Positions 8,900 through 17,945 of a DNA stretch of 64,000 nt are shown piece by piece. Each line of letters opens with the position of its first letter. The stretch's first letter is position 1. Location of the stretch: positions 1,054,001-1,118,000 of the forward strand of contig NZ_AP018681.1 of the NCBI RefSeq assembly GCF_002218025.2. Reading direction: 5' to 3'. The position numbers and the translations under genes were made by a program. This DNA is from Vibrio casei (lineage in GTDB: Bacteria; Pseudomonadota; Gammaproteobacteria; Enterobacterales; Vibrionaceae). Below the pieces are notes generated by a model. It was not told where the DNA came from, did not search any database, and was given only the letters and a program-made list of their open reading frames with translations.

Positions 8900-9892
8900 C
8901 TAACGACCTAACGCCTTTAACACATGATCGAACTTATCTTTACCACCAATACTTCCATAAAATTTAGGCCATACATTCTTTTTGATCGCATCTATCCATT
9001 CTTTTTCGCCATTGGCAGGCTCAACAAACACCATGCCTTTTTTTTCTAAATCATTACGGATGCTACTTTCTGTATTTTTAAGAAACGTAAAGCTATGAGC
9101 TGTTGCTTCTTTGCCTGCATCCAAGATCATTTTTTGTATATTTGGAGATTGTTGCTGAAAGACAGATTCACTAATAATTAGAGGCTCTAAAGAGAAAATA
9201 TAGCGAATATTTGTCACGTATTTTTGTACTTCATTAAACTTCATAGCATAAACTGTCACATAGGGATTATCTTGCCCATCAACGACCCCTTGTTGCAATG
9301 CGGTAAAGGTTTCTGACCACGCCATTGGAGTTGGGTTGACCCCCCAAGCTTGATAAGAGGCAATCATAATTTCATTACGAGGAACTCTTATCACCATACC
9401 TTTTAAATCCGCTGGTGATTTTACTGGTCGTTTTGAATTAGTGAGCACTCGGAAACCAGAATATGCCCAACCAATAATACGCACTCCAGCATCTCGTATT
9501 GTGTTATCGGTTAATTCTTTACCAATCGGACCTTGAGTTAATAGTTTTGCTTCATCTGCGCTTTGAATAAGATACGGCATCGTTAACACACCTACCGTAG
9601 GTGAAAATGGCGTTACGTTATTAATAGCCAATACCGAAAAATCAAGTAAGCCAATCGCCGCATCATTTACTGTGTCTTGCTCATTTCCTAATTGGCCATT
9701 CGGAAAAAGATCAATCTTCACCTTTCCTGCCGTTTTTTCTTTCATCATCTCAGAAAACTTCGTCGCAAGCTCCCACTGTGTACCACCCGCAGCGTCACCA
9801 ATAGCCATTTTAAAAGTTTGTGCAAACACATTACTGGACATTAACGTAATGCTAACAGCTGAAAAAATAGCCATTAATTTTTTATTATTCAT
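8900..9892 (-). CDS. dctP: TRAP transporter substrate-binding protein (DctP type), probable taurine binder
   Basis: 330-residue periplasmic solute-binding protein. Residues 1-24 form a signal peptide (ending SSNVFA). The mature part shows the DctP fold pattern: FPNGQLGNEQD near residue 62, a conserved arginine in LKGMVIRVP near residue 168 (the usual carboxylate or sulfonate anchor region), and QQGVVDGQDNP near residue 205. It supplies ligand to DctQM. A taurine analogue of TauK is inferred from the neighbouring tauX, tauY and xsc genes; sequence alone does not fix the ligand. Confidence 0.87.
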   Translation of the reverse strand: MNNKKLMAIFSAVSITLMSSNVFAQTFKMAIGDAAGGTQWELATKFSEMMKEKTAGKVKIDLFPNGQLGNEQDTVNDAAIGLLDFSVLAINNVTPFSPTVGVLTMPYLIQSADEAKLLTQGPIGKELTDNTIRDAGVRIIGWAYSGFRVLTNSKRPVKSPADLKGMVIRVPRNEIMIASYQAWGVNPTPMAWSETFTALQQGVVDGQDNPYVTVYAMKFNEVQKYVTNIRYIFSLEPLIISESVFQQQSPNIQKMILDAGKEATAHSFTFLKNTESSIRNDLEKKGMVFVEPANGEKEWIDAIKKNVWPKFYGSIGGKDKFDHVLKALGR

Positions 9893-10032
9893 AGTCTTAA
9901 CCTTTTTATAATAGAGTACATCATGTACATTTTTGGTAGTAATAAGACCTGGTACAACAATCCTGGTCGTCGATCTTCCTAATTGAAATTCAAACCATTT
10001 GTAATAAATGATTAAACATTGATCGGTGTCCG

Positions 10033-11497
10033 TTACAGCACTTCATCTTTCAATGAATACCAACGGTATAGAAATGTTTGCCCTAACCTTCTAAAGGGAG
10101 CAAAAGATTCCGATTCAATCATCTCTCGAATATTCGGAAAAGGTAACTTTGATTGAAATATAGGTAAATCCAAAGAGTGTCCTTCTCCAGCTATCCATTG
10201 CGCTAATCGTTTACCAGCTTGCGCCGAATACATCACACCATTACCGCCATAGCCCATCGCATAGAAAATGCTTTCATTAGGGTTAGGCTGGTAAATTCTT
10301 GGCATCATGTCATGGCTTACATCCACCCACCCCCACCAAGAATAATCCACTTGAATACCTGCTAATGATGGGAACTTCCGAGTTAAATCGGAACGTAACA
10401 TATCTTCATATTTTTTCTTTGGCGCATTCTTTCCTGTGATCGCACTACGCGTACCAATTTGGATTCTATTATCAGGAAGTAAACGATAGTAGTGGCGTAA
10501 AATACGAGTATCCGTTAATACTTGATGTGTTTTAAAATTGCATGTTTCAAGTTCTTGAACGGTTAATGGTCTAGTTACCATTGAGTTTGATAAAACCGGC
10601 AATAAGCGATTCTTGGTTTCTTTATGCAAATTTGGTGACGTATAACCACCAGTACATACTGCTACAGAACTCGCTTTAACCGTTCCTCCTGGCGTTTTTA
10701 AATAATGCACACCTTTACGAGTTTCCCAACCAAGTACCGGACTTGCAGGGTGAATTTTCACCCCTAACGCACGCGCTTTATTAATATAGCCAAAGGCTAA
10801 TTTTCCTGGATGAATGCCAATGCCTTCCGGTTCATGCATTGCCCCAAATGCTTCCTGATCATCAACAAACTGACGTTTTACCGTCTGAGCATCTAATATC
10901 TGAGCATCGTAATCAAAAGTGTCACGTAATAACTTGGCTTCTTTTTCTAAGCCTCCCATAACTTTTGCGCGGTGAGCAATATAAAGGTGCCCACCCGGTT
11001 GAGGTTCACAGTCAATATCTTTAATCAGATCTTTAAACGTCTGCATACCATCAACACACTCACGGTGCATTTTTAATTGCCGTCTCCAAGCCCCAACGTT
11101 CAATCCATTGGGAACGCTTGAGCCGCCCTGATGCACATTGGGCTTGGCCACCATTGCGGGTACTGCACCCCCAACTCACACGGTTTGCTTCTAGTATAGT
11201 GGCCTTAATACCATACCTTTCAGCCAAATGAATCGCGGTTGTTAAGCCTGTAAATCCAGAACCAATAATGACAACATCAGCATCCGTATCACAAATAATT
11301 GGCCCATCATCTGCTGGCGGCTCACCTGCAGTTCCAACCCAATAAGTCGGGGCATATTCTTTGCCATGGCCAGGGTTTTTATCTTTTAGTGGATCATAAG
11401 CAGGATCATAAGCCTCCTTTGAAGGAGTAATAATAGAGTTAGAATCTTGAGATAAATCCACGTTATTAAGATTAGAATTATTCATCACATTATTCAT
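10033..11497 (-). pseudogene. tauY: taurine dehydrogenase large subunit (FAD), frameshifted
   Basis: FAD-dependent amine oxidoreductase of the DAO family, recognisable as a TauY or OrdL-like flavoprotein of about 487 residues. The first frame (11497 down) has the dinucleotide-binding motif DVVIIGSGFTGLTTAIHLA and the WGCSTRNGGQ segment, then stops after GLETAIK. The rest continues in another frame from KMHRECVDG to the stop at 10033. The break is in a run of five T at 11070-11074 (A on the coding strand); one base fewer restores the frame exactly. It is either a recent pseudogene, a sequencing error, or slippage. Taurine deamination to sulfoacetaldehyde would need the repaired product together with TauX, encoded just upstream. 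Confidence 0.82.
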
Positions 11498-11533
11498 TTT
11501 TCACTTCCTAAATTCACACTAGACGAATTAACC

Positions 11534-11938
11534 TCAGCTTGGCTGAATCGCAGGTCTGTTTTTACGATAAGCGTTTTTGACAAGTATTTTTCCACCTTTC
11601 AACGTAAACACATCAACCATACGTGCTTCAATTCGACTTCCATCAGGATTAGTTGCGGTAAAGGTTGATTCTGATACCGCGCGATCACCACACACAAAGT
11701 GCATTGGATCTTTCCATGCCACGTCTGGAAAATTTGTCCATACCGCAACAAAACTTTCTCTTACTGATTCTTTACCTTGAAAAGAACCCCCTAACTCTCC
11801 GTTTCCACCAGCAGTATGGAATACACAATCATCGGCCATAAAAGTCATTAAGGCGTCAATATCATGATTATTCCAAGCATCACTAAATGCTTGTAAAAAG
11901 TTCACATCTATTTGATTTACTTTATTTTCCATATCCAT
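11534..11938 (-). CDS. tauX: taurine dehydrogenase small subunit, SnoaL-like
   Basis: 134-residue single-domain protein of the SnoaL/NTF2-like fold: the AFSDAWNNHDIDALMTFMADDCVF opening split over residues 11-34, a central FVAVWTNFPDVAW helix, and the ending VDVFTLKGGKI. In Paracoccus and Rhodobacter the taurine dehydrogenase small subunit TauX is of this type and is encoded beside TauY, as here. The start is set by AAGGAG lying 7 nt before ATG 11938; the upstream ATG 11944 is too close to it. Alone, the domain would be called a ketosteroid-isomerase-like protein, so the name depends on context. Confidence 0.72.
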   Translation of the reverse strand: MDMENKVNQIDVNFLQAFSDAWNNHDIDALMTFMADDCVFHTAGGNGELGGSFQGKESVRESFVAVWTNFPDVAWKDPMHFVCGDRAVSESTFTATNPDGSRIEARMVDVFTLKGGKILVKNAYRKNRPAIQPS

Positions 11939-11957
11939 TTTCATTCTCCTTAAATAT

Positions 11958-12761
11958 TTAATCAAAATCGAAATCAGCATGATATTGCTTGCTATATTGA
12001 CTCAATTTTTTAATCGACGGGGACATAGCCATATTGAATCTTTCAATTTTCTCTTGTCGTTCATCTATAAATCTTTCAAATTTAGAATTGCTTATTAAAA
12101 ATCTTGTTAAGGTAGATAAATTTACTGTGTCATCATTTAGCTTAAACCCATAATCAACTAATTCATCTAATATCCTTACTCGAGAGGAGTTTGAAATATC
12201 AATCATAATCAGCTCGTCACTATTTATAAGTTCTTCTTCTAGAGGCAATATTTTATTTTCAATGCTTTTCATTATGGGATGAATCGTGCACCAACGTTGG
12301 GCATCTTTATCCTTAAACGTAATATCCGATACTCGGAACACAGCTGTTTTATTCAATATGGATGGCGTCATCTCCATATCAACATTCCGACTTTGGTCTG
12401 GGTTAAGAATATAAACGACTATATTTTCATGCTGAGGCTGACAGGCAAGCCATAGCGCTACAAGTGGATTTTCAATCCATTCCATTAAACGAGTAGGTAA
12501 GCCTTCATCCATCGCTTCACACAATAGTGCCCATTTATTTGTTGTTAACACATGATCTTTATATTGAACCATTGAAGATAAAAGTTCATTTTCAGTCATC
12601 GAAATATTGATAAACTCTGGACGAGCAATAGAAGGTAACAAATCAGGTTGATTGTAACTCGGACCACGAAATAATAATGGGATACTTGAACATTGAATAT
12701 CATCAATAGCATTAATATATGAATTTACTGACTTTATTTCTTTTATGATTTTCATAATCAA
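11958..12761 (-). CDS. FRG-domain protein inside the taurine operon
   Basis: 267-residue protein with an FRG domain: PLLFRGPSY around residue 28-36, then PSIAR, and a central EWIENPLVALWLACQ helix, as in FRG proteins. The domain's biochemical role is not settled; it occurs in phage- and defence-linked proteins and in scattered single-domain ORFs. No membrane segment or signal peptide is visible. It lies between xsc and tauX on the same strand, 20 nt before the tauX start and 247 nt after xsc. Base composition is lower in GC than xsc. I know of no role in taurine use; it may be an insertion into the operon or an unrecognised accessory. Confidence 0.72.
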   Translation of the reverse strand: MIMKIIKEIKSVNSYINAIDDIQCSSIPLLFRGPSYNQPDLLPSIARPEFINISMTENELLSSMVQYKDHVLTTNKWALLCEAMDEGLPTRLMEWIENPLVALWLACQPQHENIVVYILNPDQSRNVDMEMTPSILNKTAVFRVSDITFKDKDAQRWCTIHPIMKSIENKILPLEEELINSDELIMIDISNSSRVRILDELVDYGFKLNDDTVNLSTLTRFLISNSKFERFIDERQEKIERFNMAMSPSIKKLSQYSKQYHADFDFD

Positions 12762-12970
12762 CCCTTATTAATTCAATACAAAAGAAACTCTTATATATTA
12801 AATATATTAATTTATTCACCTAATCACTCTAGTGATTATTTCAATAAAAATTAGACTAATACCTAACTTAATTGTTTAAAATATTAATAACAGATTTCAA
12901 AACGAAAACTTTAATCTAACGCACTATCAATTACTTTTATTGTTAGTAGCATCACGCAATTAAGTGATAA

Positions 12971-13001
12971 GTCGCACCCAACTAAGCCAGTTAGATGCGA
13001 C
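12971..13001 (-). terminator. stem-loop after xsc
   Basis: On the minus strand, GTCGCA pairs with TGCGAC and an inner AACT pairs with AGTT, starting 8 nt past the xsc stop. There is no good T tract, so this may be a weak terminator or an mRNA-stabilising 3' hairpin between xsc and the FRG gene. Confidence 0.5.
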
Positions 13002-13008
13002 AGTTGCA

Positions 13009-14820
13009 TTAGACGAAATCTTTATATTTATCTAAAAATCTAACAGGAGTAGATAATGCATCTCGACGGAATGGGTCACCCAATTCTTGCGTACACATGA
13101 TTTCAATAATCGTTGTTTTTCCTTCATTCATTTGCATGTCTATCGCTTTTTTCAAGCTTGGCCCAACGTCTTCAAGGCGATCAACCGTGATTCCCTCAGC
13201 TCCCATTGCCCGAGCGATCTCCGCAAAACTTTGATTGTCCAATTCACCCGCAACAAAACGGCGATTATAAAAATCCACCTGGTTTTTCTTCTCAGCACCC
13301 CACTGTCGGTTATGGAAAACAACTGCCGTCACCGGAATGTTATGGCGCACGCTGGTCATGGTTTCCATTAAACTCATTCCCCATGCACCATCCCCTGCAT
13401 AAGAAATAGCAGGACGATGAGGCGCTGCCACTTTGGCACCTATAATAGTTGGGAAGGCATAACCACAGTTACCAAAACTCATTGCAGCAAAGAAGCTACG
13501 AGGCTTTTCAAAACGTAAATAACTATTTGCGATTGAGTTAATATTGCCGATATCCGTTGACACCATAACGTCTTCTGGCATGGCTTTTTCTAACTCACGT
13601 AACACTTGGCGTGGGTGTAAATATTCACCTCCTGAAAATGGCGTTTCGTTCTTATTTTGTTCAATCATATCTAAGCTAAACGGATCCCGCTCATGGGTCC
13701 ATTCATCTAGCTCTTTCTCCCACTGTGCTTTTTCAGCAGCCACTTTATCTAACCGATGTGCACGATTTTCATCGCAATCAAGAATACGGTCTGTTAAACG
13801 TTCCGTTAATGCCACTGCGGAAGCCTTCGCATCTCCACAAATACCAACGGAAATTTTCTTAACAAGACCAAGCATTTTATTGTCGGCATCAATTTGGATA
13901 ATTTTGGCGTTTTTCGGCCAATAATCCATACCATGTTGAGGTAAGGTACCAAATGGCCCTAAACGCGTACCTAGAGCAATCACCACATCCGCTTGTGCCA
14001 TCAGTTTCATAGCCGCTTTTGAACCTTGGTAACCTAACGGACCACACCATAATGAATGGCTTGCAGGAAAAGAATCATTGTGTAAATAACTATTTACCAC
14101 TGGAGCGCCTAAACGTTCGGCTAGTGCAATACATTCTTGTACAGCGTCTGCCATGACAACACCACCACCAGAAATAATGACTGGAAACTTAGCATGAGCA
14201 AGTAGATCAGCAGCTTCATTTAACGAACGCTCACCACCTGGACCTCGATCTAATCTTGCTGGTTGTGGGATTTCAGTTTGAATTTCACCGTAAAAATAAT
14301 CACGAGGAATATTCAGTTGGGTAGGCCCCATCTCACTCATTGCGCGATCAAAGCAGCGACCAGTATATTCCGCCATTCGTGCTGGATGCGTCACATGACC
14401 TTGATATTTAGTAAATTCTTGAAACATTGGCAATTGCTGACATTCTTGAAATCCACCTAATCCCATGGTAGTCGTGCCAGTTTCTGGAGTGACAATAACT
14501 ACTGGACTGTGGGCCCAATAAGCAGCAGCAATAGATGTAACACAGTTACTAATTCCAGGGCCATTTTGCCCAATCACAACACCATGTCTCCCTGAGACAC
14601 GAGAGTAACCGTCAGCCATGTGCCCTGCACCTTGCTCATGCACGACAGGAATTAGACGTATGCCTGCAGGCGCAAAAATATCCATAGCATCCATAAAAGC
14701 AGATCCCATGATACCAAACATATCAGTGACATCATTCGCCACTAAAGTTTCAACAAAAGCTTCTGAGGGTGTCATTTTAGTTGTGCCTGAAACAACCGTA
14801 CGTTTTTCGTTCTCGCTCAT
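13009..14820 (-). CDS. xsc: sulfoacetaldehyde acetyltransferase
   Basis: Thiamine-diphosphate enzyme that phosphorolyses sulfoacetaldehyde to acetyl phosphate and sulfite. The 603-residue length fits Xsc. The N-terminal TPP domain has the catalytic glutamate in VVHEQGAGHMADGYSR. The C-terminal domain has GDGAWGMS, followed by the HN of VVFHNRQWG about 28 residues on (residues ~475-503), which is the Mg-TPP motif. The IGQNGPGISN stretch and the GSAFMDAMD opening are Xsc-like rather than acetolactate-synthase-like. The start at ATG 14820 has AAGGAG at 7 nt; a longer frame to 14853 does not. A putative IclR operator lies upstream at 14936-14952. Confidence 0.95.
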   Translation of the reverse strand: MSENEKRTVVSGTTKMTPSEAFVETLVANDVTDMFGIMGSAFMDAMDIFAPAGIRLIPVVHEQGAGHMADGYSRVSGRHGVVIGQNGPGISNCVTSIAAAYWAHSPVVIVTPETGTTTMGLGGFQECQQLPMFQEFTKYQGHVTHPARMAEYTGRCFDRAMSEMGPTQLNIPRDYFYGEIQTEIPQPARLDRGPGGERSLNEAADLLAHAKFPVIISGGGVVMADAVQECIALAERLGAPVVNSYLHNDSFPASHSLWCGPLGYQGSKAAMKLMAQADVVIALGTRLGPFGTLPQHGMDYWPKNAKIIQIDADNKMLGLVKKISVGICGDAKASAVALTERLTDRILDCDENRAHRLDKVAAEKAQWEKELDEWTHERDPFSLDMIEQNKNETPFSGGEYLHPRQVLRELEKAMPEDVMVSTDIGNINSIANSYLRFEKPRSFFAAMSFGNCGYAFPTIIGAKVAAPHRPAISYAGDGAWGMSLMETMTSVRHNIPVTAVVFHNRQWGAEKKNQVDFYNRRFVAGELDNQSFAEIARAMGAEGITVDRLEDVGPSLKKAIDMQMNEGKTTIIEIMCTQELGDPFRRDALSTPVRFLDKYKDFV

Positions 14821-14935
14821 TCTACTTCTCCTTGGAATTGTCATCATTTCCATTTAATGCAACACATTGTTGGATTTTTTATTCGTCTTTACCTTAGACG
14901 TCACTTTTTCCTTGGTCAAAAAATAATTAAATTAA

Positions 14936-14952
14936 TGGAACATTTTATTCCA
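14936..14952 (-). promoter_or_regulatory. putative IclR operator before xsc
   Basis: TGGAACATTTTATTCCA, an inverted repeat with perfect TGGAA/TTCCA arms, 116 nt before the xsc ATG in the divergent xsc / CobS-like region. Its reverse complement matches the site before pta at 14 of 17 bases. The spacing to xsc differs from that at pta, so it might act differently or also control the divergent pair. Confidence 0.6.
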
Positions 14953-15087
14953 TTATTAACTAATTGATCACATTTTTGCTGATTTTCTGTACAATAAATA
15001 TCGTTTATTGCGTACTTTCAAGTAGAGAATAAACACCAGGTTCAGGTGAGGATGTCGAGAGTCGACACATATAAGGAAGTACCTAAA

Positions 15088-16047
15088 ATGATTCAAAATC
15101 ACATACCGTTAACGACACAAATACCAGTACGAGATCGATTTGGTATAGATAGCGACCTACTAGTTCCTAGTTTTATAGAAAAGAGCGACCTTGTACCAAG
15201 TATCGATGAAACCTATCAATTTGATCCGGAAGTCACACTGGCTATCTTGACGGGCTTTGCTTTTAATCGCAGAACATTAATTCAGGGTATGCACGGAACA
15301 GGGAAATCCTCACATATTGAGCAAGTCGCAGCTCGACTTAATTGGCCATGTTTAAGAATTAACTTAGACGGGCATTTAAGCCGCCTAGACTTAATAGGAA
15401 AAGACACCATTTCATTAAAAGATGGATTACAAGTTACCGAATTTAAATCTGGAATACTGCCTACTAGCCTTCAACGCCCAATAGCATTAATCTTTGATGA
15501 ATACGATGCTGGCAAACCTGATGTCATGTTTGTTATTCAGCAATTATTAGAGAAAGATGGGAAATATACGTCATTAGAGCAAAATAAAGTGATCTCTCCC
15601 CATCCTTTATTTCGTTTGTTCTCTACTTGTAACACCGTTGGTTTAGGCAATATTTCTGGCTTATATTCTGGTACACAGATCTTAAACCAAAGCCAACTTG
15701 ATCGATGGAATATCATCGCAACATTAAATTATTTATCACCTAACCACGAAGCAAAAATTATCTTATCAAAAGCGCCTCATCTAGATAATGATAATGGCCG
15801 ACAACTGATCGATAATATGGTAGCCATGGCAGGTCTCACCCGACAAGGCTTCGCTAATGGTGATATTTCGACCTTAATGTCACCAAGAACGGTGATTACA
15901 TGGGTAGAGAACCTTATTTTCTTTAAACATATTGGCACCGCGTTTAAATATTCATTTCTAAATCGCTGCGAAGAAATGGAAAAACCAATTTTAACCGAAT
16001 ACTTCTTACGTTGCTTCGATCAAGAAATTGATCATTTTAACGATTAA
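15088..16047 (+). CDS. CobS-like AAA+ ATPase (MoxR/CobS type)
   Basis: About 319 residues. Walker A is GMHGTGKSS near residue 71, and Walker B is LIFDEYDAG near residue 135, followed by a sensor STCNTVGLG and an LSPRTVITW C-terminal segment. The pattern is that of CobS, the AAA+ subunit of aerobic cobaltochelatase, but no cobN or other cobalamin gene is near. It is paired with a CobT-like VWA protein 18 nt downstream. Such AAA+/VWA pairs (CobST, NorQD, CbbQO) remodel or load metals into enzymes. The start is ATG 15088, with AAGGAAG 8 nt upstream; GTG 15046 gives 14 more residues. Its target here is unknown. Confidence 0.8.
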   Translation: MIQNHIPLTTQIPVRDRFGIDSDLLVPSFIEKSDLVPSIDETYQFDPEVTLAILTGFAFNRRTLIQGMHGTGKSSHIEQVAARLNWPCLRINLDGHLSRLDLIGKDTISLKDGLQVTEFKSGILPTSLQRPIALIFDEYDAGKPDVMFVIQQLLEKDGKYTSLEQNKVISPHPLFRLFSTCNTVGLGNISGLYSGTQILNQSQLDRWNIIATLNYLSPNHEAKIILSKAPHLDNDNGRQLIDNMVAMAGLTRQGFANGDISTLMSPRTVITWVENLIFFKHIGTAFKYSFLNRCEEMEKPILTEYFLRCFDQEIDHFND

Positions 16048-16065
16048 TCTCACAGGGGAAATCGG

Positions 16066-17796
16066 ATGACTAATCGAACAGCAATTCAAAAATCCTACTT
16101 AGATCAGTGTCTATCTGCAGCTAGAGCGATCTGCCAAGTTAGCAATCTCACTTATCAGGGACAGCGATTTTATGTCGGGGATCAACCACTTTACTTTTTG
16201 GCGGTGCATGTCAATGACTTGAGTTTTCAGTCTCAATACCACATGGAAAATGATCGATTAAGTCTACGAGGAAAAGCGGATTCTATTGCTTTAAGGTTAC
16301 AACACTCAGACCAAAGAGTGCACTTTAAAAATCGTCCAACACCAGACATCGCACGCCTCATTTTTGATTTTTGTGAACAAGTCAGAGTCGAAAGGTTAGC
16401 CCCCGTAACTCTACCGGGCGTTATGACCAATGTGAGTAATAACTTCTTTTATTGGTGTCAGTATCAATACCAAAATGGTTTTACTGAAACGAGAATTGGA
16501 ATGCTTATTTTTACCTGCTTATTAGTCATTCGATGCCGGTTGTTTGGTGTGCCTGTCCACCATGATTTTGATGCTTTAATAGAATCAACCCGTATGGGGA
16601 TCGTCCCTTTAATTGGTGATGAACTTTTTTCCTTACCAAAATGTCTTTTTAATCAAGAAGAATACGCACACCATGCCTGCCAATTAGCAAAGAAAATACA
16701 GCTTATTATTGATGAACAACAAACACAGCATGATGAATCATTACAAAACAAATTTGACGATGACATTAAAATATTAAAACAGGTCGCTTTAATGGTCGAT
16801 GGTGAAATTGAAGAGAAATATTTACAAACATTGATTACAGAACAAAGCAAAACCAAAGACACGACTCAAGAAAAATATCAAATTTTCACTCAAGAATATG
16901 ACCAAGTGGTCCAAGTCGATACGTTAGTAAGAAAGGTTCAACTAGATAGTTTTCGTGTCACGTTAAATACGGAACTTCACCTACAAAATATTCCTCATTA
17001 TCGTTTAGCATCAATACTATCAAATACAATAAAAACACCAGAAAATACTGGACAAGTTTATCAACAAGAGGAAGGCATTGTTGATGCGAGATCTCTTCAC
17101 CAACTGATCACAAACCCCATGCAAAGGCAGATTTTTTATCAACCGACGCTGCAACCAGTTAACCACTGCTCAATTAGTTTACTGTTAGATTGTTCTGGCT
17201 CTATGCAAAGGCATACTTCAAGAACAGCCATGATCATGGACACTTTATTAACTGTAATGGGTTTGTCATATATTCCTAACGAAATCCTCGGCTTTACCAC
17301 TCGCCACTGGAATGGTGGACAATCTTATCAATCTTGGCTGAAGAAACCGTGGTTAAAGAAAAAAAACTCAAATCCAGGCAGATTAAATGATATCCGGCAT
17401 ATTATATTCAAAGCAGAAAATACGCATTGGCGTAAGGCAAAACATTCTATTGCGGCATTAAAGAAAGCCGATCTATTTAAAGAAGGAATCGATGGCGAAG
17501 CCGTAAATTGGGCTTGCCAGCGATTAAAGAACCAATCATCTGAACGAAAGATTCTTGTCGTTATTTCAGATGGATGCCCAATGGATACTGCCACAAACTC
17601 AACCAATCATTCACTGTACTTAGATAATCATTTAAGGAGCGTCATTTCTCATTGGAAGAACAATGAATTGATAGAAATATATGGAGTCGGAATTGGTGTT
17701 GATCTTAGCGCTTATTATGCTAAAAATATGATTATTGATAATCATGAAAATGATATTTTTACTATTTGCCGAAAAATCATCCAACTATTCAGGTAA
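16066..17796 (+). CDS. CobT-like protein with VWA domain
   Basis: 576-residue cytoplasmic protein. The N-terminal half resembles CobT (DIARLIFDFCEQVRVERL), and the middle is charged and acidic. The C-terminal von Willebrand factor A domain (about residues 370-575) has the MIDAS sequence LDCSGSM and a later ISDGCPMD. A GEAVNWACQRL segment fits the CobT C-terminus. It begins 18 nt after the CobS-like gene, with an AGGGGAAA ribosome binding site. In cobaltochelatase CobT bridges CobS to CobN; here CobN is absent, so a chaperone role for a neighbouring enzyme is a plausible guess. The gene ends just before the Pho-controlled pstS promoter. Confidence 0.8.
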   Translation: MTNRTAIQKSYLDQCLSAARAICQVSNLTYQGQRFYVGDQPLYFLAVHVNDLSFQSQYHMENDRLSLRGKADSIALRLQHSDQRVHFKNRPTPDIARLIFDFCEQVRVERLAPVTLPGVMTNVSNNFFYWCQYQYQNGFTETRIGMLIFTCLLVIRCRLFGVPVHHDFDALIESTRMGIVPLIGDELFSLPKCLFNQEEYAHHACQLAKKIQLIIDEQQTQHDESLQNKFDDDIKILKQVALMVDGEIEEKYLQTLITEQSKTKDTTQEKYQIFTQEYDQVVQVDTLVRKVQLDSFRVTLNTELHLQNIPHYRLASILSNTIKTPENTGQVYQQEEGIVDARSLHQLITNPMQRQIFYQPTLQPVNHCSISLLLDCSGSMQRHTSRTAMIMDTLLTVMGLSYIPNEILGFTTRHWNGGQSYQSWLKKPWLKKKNSNPGRLNDIRHIIFKAENTHWRKAKHSIAALKKADLFKEGIDGEAVNWACQRLKNQSSERKILVVISDGCPMDTATNSTNHSLYLDNHLRSVISHWKNNELIEIYGVGIGVDLSAYYAKNMIIDNHENDIFTICRKIIQLFR

Positions 17797-17836
17797 CCTT
17801 ATTATTTGTCCTATTTATTTTTTAGATTAATACTAC

Positions 17837-17876
17837 CTGTCATATAGCTTTCAAATTACTGTAACACAACTGTCAT
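17837..17876 (+). promoter_or_regulatory. tandem Pho boxes before pstS
   Basis: Four 7-bp PhoB half-sites in register every 11 bp: CTGTCAT (17837), CTTTCAA (17848), CTGTAAC (17859) and CTGTCAT (17870). These make two adjacent Pho boxes, the arrangement used by PhoB dimers at strongly phosphate-starvation-induced promoters. Confidence 0.85.
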
Positions 17877-17945
17877 ATTTACTCCTTAGAGTGGCACTCG
17901 TCAACTGAACAACTTAACGGCATGAAGCCACTAAAGGATAAAGGT

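Noticed and set aside
9916..9928. GTACA-TCA-TGTAC inverted repeat before the taurine dctP
   Set aside because: Only 5-bp arms and a single occurrence; too weak to call an operator.
11060..11154. Reading the overlap of the two tauY frames as two separate overlapping genes
   Set aside because: The second frame starts in the middle of a conserved domain, and one-base correction gives a full-length family member.
13087..13924. Several plus-strand ORFs over xsc
   Set aside because: Antisense to the conserved TPP-binding domain of Xsc; no independent evidence.
15088..17796. Naming the pair cobS and cobT outright
   Set aside because: No cobN or other cobalamin gene nearby, and AAA+/VWA pairs serve several enzymes; kept as CobS/CobT-like.
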